Positions 61,129 through 64,000 of a stretch of 64,000 nucleotides of DNA are shown piece after piece. Numbering within the stretch: position 1 is the first letter of the stretch; the number at the start of each line of letters is the position of its first letter. Origin of the DNA: LMDS01 sp964249855 (GTDB lineage Bacteria; Pseudomonadota; Gammaproteobacteria; Burkholderiales; Burkholderiaceae_C). The notes under the pieces were generated by a model. That model worked only from the letters and a program-made list of their open reading frames with translations, made no database searches and was not told where the DNA came from. A program made the translations under genes and the position numbers. The DNA lies in assembly GCA_964249855.1 (NCBI GenBank), contig CAXUDL010000009.1, positions 62,001 to 126,000 on the forward strand, given 5' to 3'.

Positions 61129-62091
61129 TCATGCGGCGAGCGCGAGCCGCTGCCGAGCCGCGTCGTATTCGCGCTTGAGCCGCTCGACCAGCTGTCGCGC
61201 GGGCACGACTTCCTTGATCGCCGCGATGCCCTGCCCCGAGCCCCAGATGTCTTTCCACGCCTTCTTCTTGGCCTCGCCGCCGCCGAAGTCCATCGTCGAC
61301 TTGTCGGCCTCGGGAAGGTTGTCGGGGTCCATGCCGGCGGCGATGATCGACGGCCGCAGATAGTTGCCGTGCACGCCGGTGAAGAGGCTGCTGTAGACGA
61401 TGTCGTCGGAGCTGCCGTCGACGATCGCCTGCTTGTAGCCGTCGACCGCGCGCGCCTCGTCGGTCGCGACGAAGGCGGTGCCGATGTAGGCGAAGTCGGC
61501 GCCCATCGCCTGGGCCGCGAGCACCGCGCCGCCGGTCGCGATGGCGCCGCTGAGCGCGATCGGGCCGTCGAACCACTCACGGATCTCCTGCACAAGCGCG
61601 AACGGGCTCTTCACGCCCGCATGGCCGCCTGCGCCCGCGGCCACGAGGATCAGGCCGTCGGCGCCCTTCTCGATCGCCTTCTTCGCGTAGAAGTTGTTGA
61701 TGACGTCGTGGAGAACCACGCCGCCCCAGGCGTGCACCGCGTCGTTGACGTCGGTGCGCGCGCCGAGCGAGGTGATCACGATCGGCACCTTGTACCTGGC
61801 GCATGCCTGCATGTCGTGGTCGAGGCGGTCGTTGCTCTTGTGGACGATCTGGTTGATCGCGAACGGCGCCGCCTTGCGCTCTGGATGTGCGGCGTCGTGC
61901 GCCGCGAGCGCGTCGGTGATCTCGGCGAGCCACGGGTCGAGCTGATCGGCGGGCCGGGCGTTGAGCGCGGGCATCGAGCCGACGACGCCGGCCTTGCACT
62001 GCTCGATCACGAGCGTGGGGTTGCTGATGATGAAGAGCGGCGCACCGAGGATGGGCAGCGGCAGATCGCGGAGCACGGCAGGAAGCGGCAT
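61129..62091 (-). CDS. Nitronate monooxygenase-family flavoprotein
   Basis: The 320-residue TIM-barrel protein belongs to the 2-nitropropane dioxygenase/nitronate monooxygenase family, which binds FMN. N-terminal PILGAPLFIISNPTLVIEQC, LIVAAGAGGHAG-like LILVAAGAGGHAGVKSPFAL (FMN phosphate loop) and ALSGAIATGGAVLAAQAMGA with DFAYIGTAFVATDEA are diagnostic. Many family members act on nitronates as a detoxification reaction; some work as enoyl-ACP or other flavin reductases. The neighbour upstream is an acyl-CoA dehydrogenase, 34 bases away, so a role in fatty acid metabolism is possible. The 203-base gap to sucA holds no gene and suggests sucA has its own promoter. Confidence 0.9.
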   Translation of the reverse strand: MPLPAVLRDLPLPILGAPLFIISNPTLVIEQCKAGVVGSMPALNARPADQLDPWLAEITDALAAHDAAHPERKAAPFAINQIVHKSNDRLDHDMQACARYKVPIVITSLGARTDVNDAVHAWGGVVLHDVINNFYAKKAIEKGADGLILVAAGAGGHAGVKSPFALVQEIREWFDGPIALSGAIATGGAVLAAQAMGADFAYIGTAFVATDEARAVDGYKQAIVDGSSDDIVYSSLFTGVHGNYLRPSIIAAGMDPDNLPEADKSTMDFGGGEAKKKAWKDIWGSGQGIAAIKEVVPARQLVERLKREYDAARQRLALAA

Positions 62092-62125
62092 CGGGGTCTC
62101 GGGTGAGTTGCTGGGGCGGACGGGC

Positions 62126-63919
62126 TCAGAATGCGTCGAGCGCGAGCGCGGTGACGCTCGCCGCGCCGTCGACGATCGCGTCGCGCTGGCCCGGCAGCCG
62201 ACTGAGCAGGTGCTCGGCATGGAAGACGGCGGTCGCGATCTTCGCGTCGAGGAACGCGGCATCGCCCTCGCCGGCCCGGCGCTTCGCCTCGGCCACGAGC
62301 AGCGCGCGCGCCATCTGCCAGCCGGCGACGAGCGTGCCGGCGAGCATCAGATACGGCACCGAGCCGGCATAGACCGCGGCGGGATCGCGCTTGGCCTCGG
62401 CGACGACGAAGTCGACGACCGATTCGAATGCCAGCCGCGCTGCGGCGAGGCGCCGCGCGACGGAGCGTGCTGCCGGCGTGCCGCTCTCGGCGAGCGCCGC
62501 TTCGGTGGCGGCGATCCGCGCCGCCACGGCGCGGGCAGTGCGGCCGCCGTCGCGCACCGTCTTGCGGCCGACGAGGTCGTTGGCCTGGATCGCGGTCGTG
62601 CCTTCGTAGATGGGCAGGATGCGTGCATCGCGCAGGTACTGCGCCGCACCGGTCTCCTCGATGAAGCCCATGCCGCCGTGGACCTGGATGCCGAGGCTCG
62701 CCACCTCGACGCTCATCTCCGTGCTGTAGCCCTTGATCAGCGGCACCATGAACTCGTAGAACGCCTGGTTCTGCGTGCGAGTGGCGTCGTCCGGATGATG
62801 GTGCGCCGCGTCGAACGCCGCGGCGGCGACGAACGCCATCGCGCGGCAGCCCTCGACCGACGCGCGCATCGTCATCAGCATGCGGCGCACGTCGGGGTGG
62901 TGGACGATCGTCGCGCTGCCGGCGACCGAGCCGTCGACCGGCCGCGACTGCACGCGGTCCTTCGCATATGCGGCAGCGTGCTGGTAGGCCCGCTCGCCGA
63001 CCGCGATGCCCTGCACGCCGACGGCGAAGCGCGCCGCGTTCATCATGATGAACATGGACTCGAGGCCGCGATTCTCCTCGCCGATCAGCTCGCCGAGCGC
63101 GCCGCCGTGGTCGCCGAACTGCAGCACGGCGGTCGGGCTCGCCTTGATGCCGAGCTTGTGCTCGATGCTGACGCAGTGCACGTCGTTGCGCTCGCCGAGC
63201 GTGCCGTCGGCAGCGACGTGGAACTTCGGGACGATGAAGAGGCTGATGCCCTTCACGCCCTCGGGCGCACCGGCGACGCGTGCGAGCACGAGGTGCACGA
63301 TGTTGCGCGCCATGTCGTGCTCGCCGTAGGTGATGTAGATCTTCGTGCCGAAGATCTTGTAGCGGCCATCGGGCTGCGGCTCGGCGCGCGTGCGGACCAT
63401 CGCGAGATCCGAGCCGGCCTGCGGCTCGGTCAGGTTCATCGTGCCGGTCCATTCGCCCGAAATCATTTTGGGCAAATAGAGTCGTTGCTGCTCGGGGCTG
63501 CCGGCGGTGAGCAGCGCCTCGATGGCGCCGTCGGTCAGCATCGGGCACAGGCCGAAGCTCATGTTGGCGCTGTTGAGCATCTCGATGCAGGCCGTGCCGA
63601 TCGTCTTCGGCAAGCCCTGGCCGCCGAAGTCGGTCGGATGCTGCAGCCCCTGCCAGCCGCCCTCGGCAAATTGCCGGAAGGCTTGGCGAAAGCCGGGCGT
63701 CGTCGTCACCACGCCGTCGGCGAGCGTCGACGGACGACGATCGCCCTCGATGTTGAGCGGTGCGACGACGCCTTCGGTGAAACGGGCGCATTCCTCCAGC
63801 ACGGCTTGCGCGGTGTCGGCGCTCGCATCGTCGAAGCCCGGCAGGCGCCCGATGGCGGCGAAGTCGGCGAGCTCGGTCATGCAGAAAAGCATGTCCTTCA
63901 ACGGGGCACGGTAGGGCAT
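62126..63919 (-). CDS. Acyl-CoA dehydrogenase, large C-terminally extended type
   Basis: This 597-residue FAD enzyme oxidises an acyl-CoA to the enoyl-CoA. The N-terminal helical domain opens with PYRAPLKDMLFCM, typical of the 600-residue subgroup that includes 3-methylmercaptopropionyl-CoA dehydrogenase (DmdC). LTEPQAGSDLAMVRTRA and GTKIYITYGEHD form the middle beta domain. The C-terminal helical domain has GIQVHGGMGFIEETGAAQYL and the base Glu in LRDARILPIYEGTTAIQAND. About 130 further residues form the extra helical C-terminal domain. The substrate is not known; straight-chain or sulfur-containing acyl-CoAs are options. The 81 bases upstream to the window edge show nothing I recognise. Confidence 0.93.
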   Translation of the reverse strand: MPYRAPLKDMLFCMTELADFAAIGRLPGFDDASADTAQAVLEECARFTEGVVAPLNIEGDRRPSTLADGVVTTTPGFRQAFRQFAEGGWQGLQHPTDFGGQGLPKTIGTACIEMLNSANMSFGLCPMLTDGAIEALLTAGSPEQQRLYLPKMISGEWTGTMNLTEPQAGSDLAMVRTRAEPQPDGRYKIFGTKIYITYGEHDMARNIVHLVLARVAGAPEGVKGISLFIVPKFHVAADGTLGERNDVHCVSIEHKLGIKASPTAVLQFGDHGGALGELIGEENRGLESMFIMMNAARFAVGVQGIAVGERAYQHAAAYAKDRVQSRPVDGSVAGSATIVHHPDVRRMLMTMRASVEGCRAMAFVAAAAFDAAHHHPDDATRTQNQAFYEFMVPLIKGYSTEMSVEVASLGIQVHGGMGFIEETGAAQYLRDARILPIYEGTTAIQANDLVGRKTVRDGGRTARAVAARIAATEAALAESGTPAARSVARRLAAARLAFESVVDFVVAEAKRDPAAVYAGSVPYLMLAGTLVAGWQMARALLVAEAKRRAGEGDAAFLDAKIATAVFHAEHLLSRLPGQRDAIVDGAASVTALALDAF

Positions 63920-64000
63920 CGGAGTCTCCGGATGTGCAAAGGGCGCGACAACCCGCGTCGCGCGCCCCCTCGGTGCGATTCGGTCGTTCGCCTCAGCCGA

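Overview
The window is a high-GC chromosomal segment of a betaproteobacterium, most likely in or near the Burkholderiales. GC was judged by eye, not computed. Three long blocks have a gene order I know from betaproteobacterial chromosomes: rpsB-tsf-pyrH-frr-uppS-cdsA-dxr-rseP-bamA-skp-lpxD-fabZ-lpxA-lpxB-rnhB; scpB-rluB-ndk-rlmN-pilW-rodZ-ispG-hisS-yfgM-bamB-der-hfq-hflX-hflK-hflC-DUF2065-hisZ-purA; and sucA-sucB-lpdA-zapE. I see no insertion sequence, prophage, CRISPR array, rRNA operon or plasmid function.

Layout. Positions 1-4377 hold a truncated GNAT gene, PEP synthase (ppsA) diverging from its bifunctional regulator (ppsR), and a MarR regulator. Positions 4390-19672 are one minus-strand gene train read from rpsB towards a TrmH-family methyltransferase. 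It covers translation, isoprenoid, phospholipid and lipid A synthesis and outer-membrane assembly, with many 4-base stop/start overlaps. Positions 19843-25440 separate two core blocks and look more variable: an amidase, a DadA-like FAD oxidoreductase, the NAD(P)HX repair enzyme Nnr and an SDR dehydrogenase. Positions 25466-27843 hold RNase R without its usual N-terminal HTH domain and a divergent tRNA-Leu(CAG).

Positions 28042-48164 are a second minus-strand train, from scpB down to a phosphoribosyltransferase next to purA. Positions 48501-55193 contain rluD diverging from bamD, a DinG-type helicase diverging from a PP2C phosphatase, a secreted protein of unknown function and zapE. Positions 55205-60916 encode the 2-oxoglutarate dehydrogenase complex. 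The end holds a nitronate monooxygenase-like protein and a large acyl-CoA dehydrogenase.

How the genes work together. Envelope biogenesis dominates: lipid A (LpxA, LpxD, LpxB), BamA/B/D, Skp, RseP, UppS, CdsA and RodZ. Both isoprenoid enzymes Dxr and IspG are present, and UppS uses their product line. RNA and ribosome functions (RpsB, Tsf, Frr, RlmN, RluB, RluD, Hfq, Der, HflX, RNase R) form the second theme.

I found no obviously new defence or biosynthetic system. The most unusual things are paired low-complexity expansions in the neighbouring scpB and rluB genes, with tandem DNA repeats; the HTH-less RNase R; and several compact promoter or terminator arrangements listed as findings.
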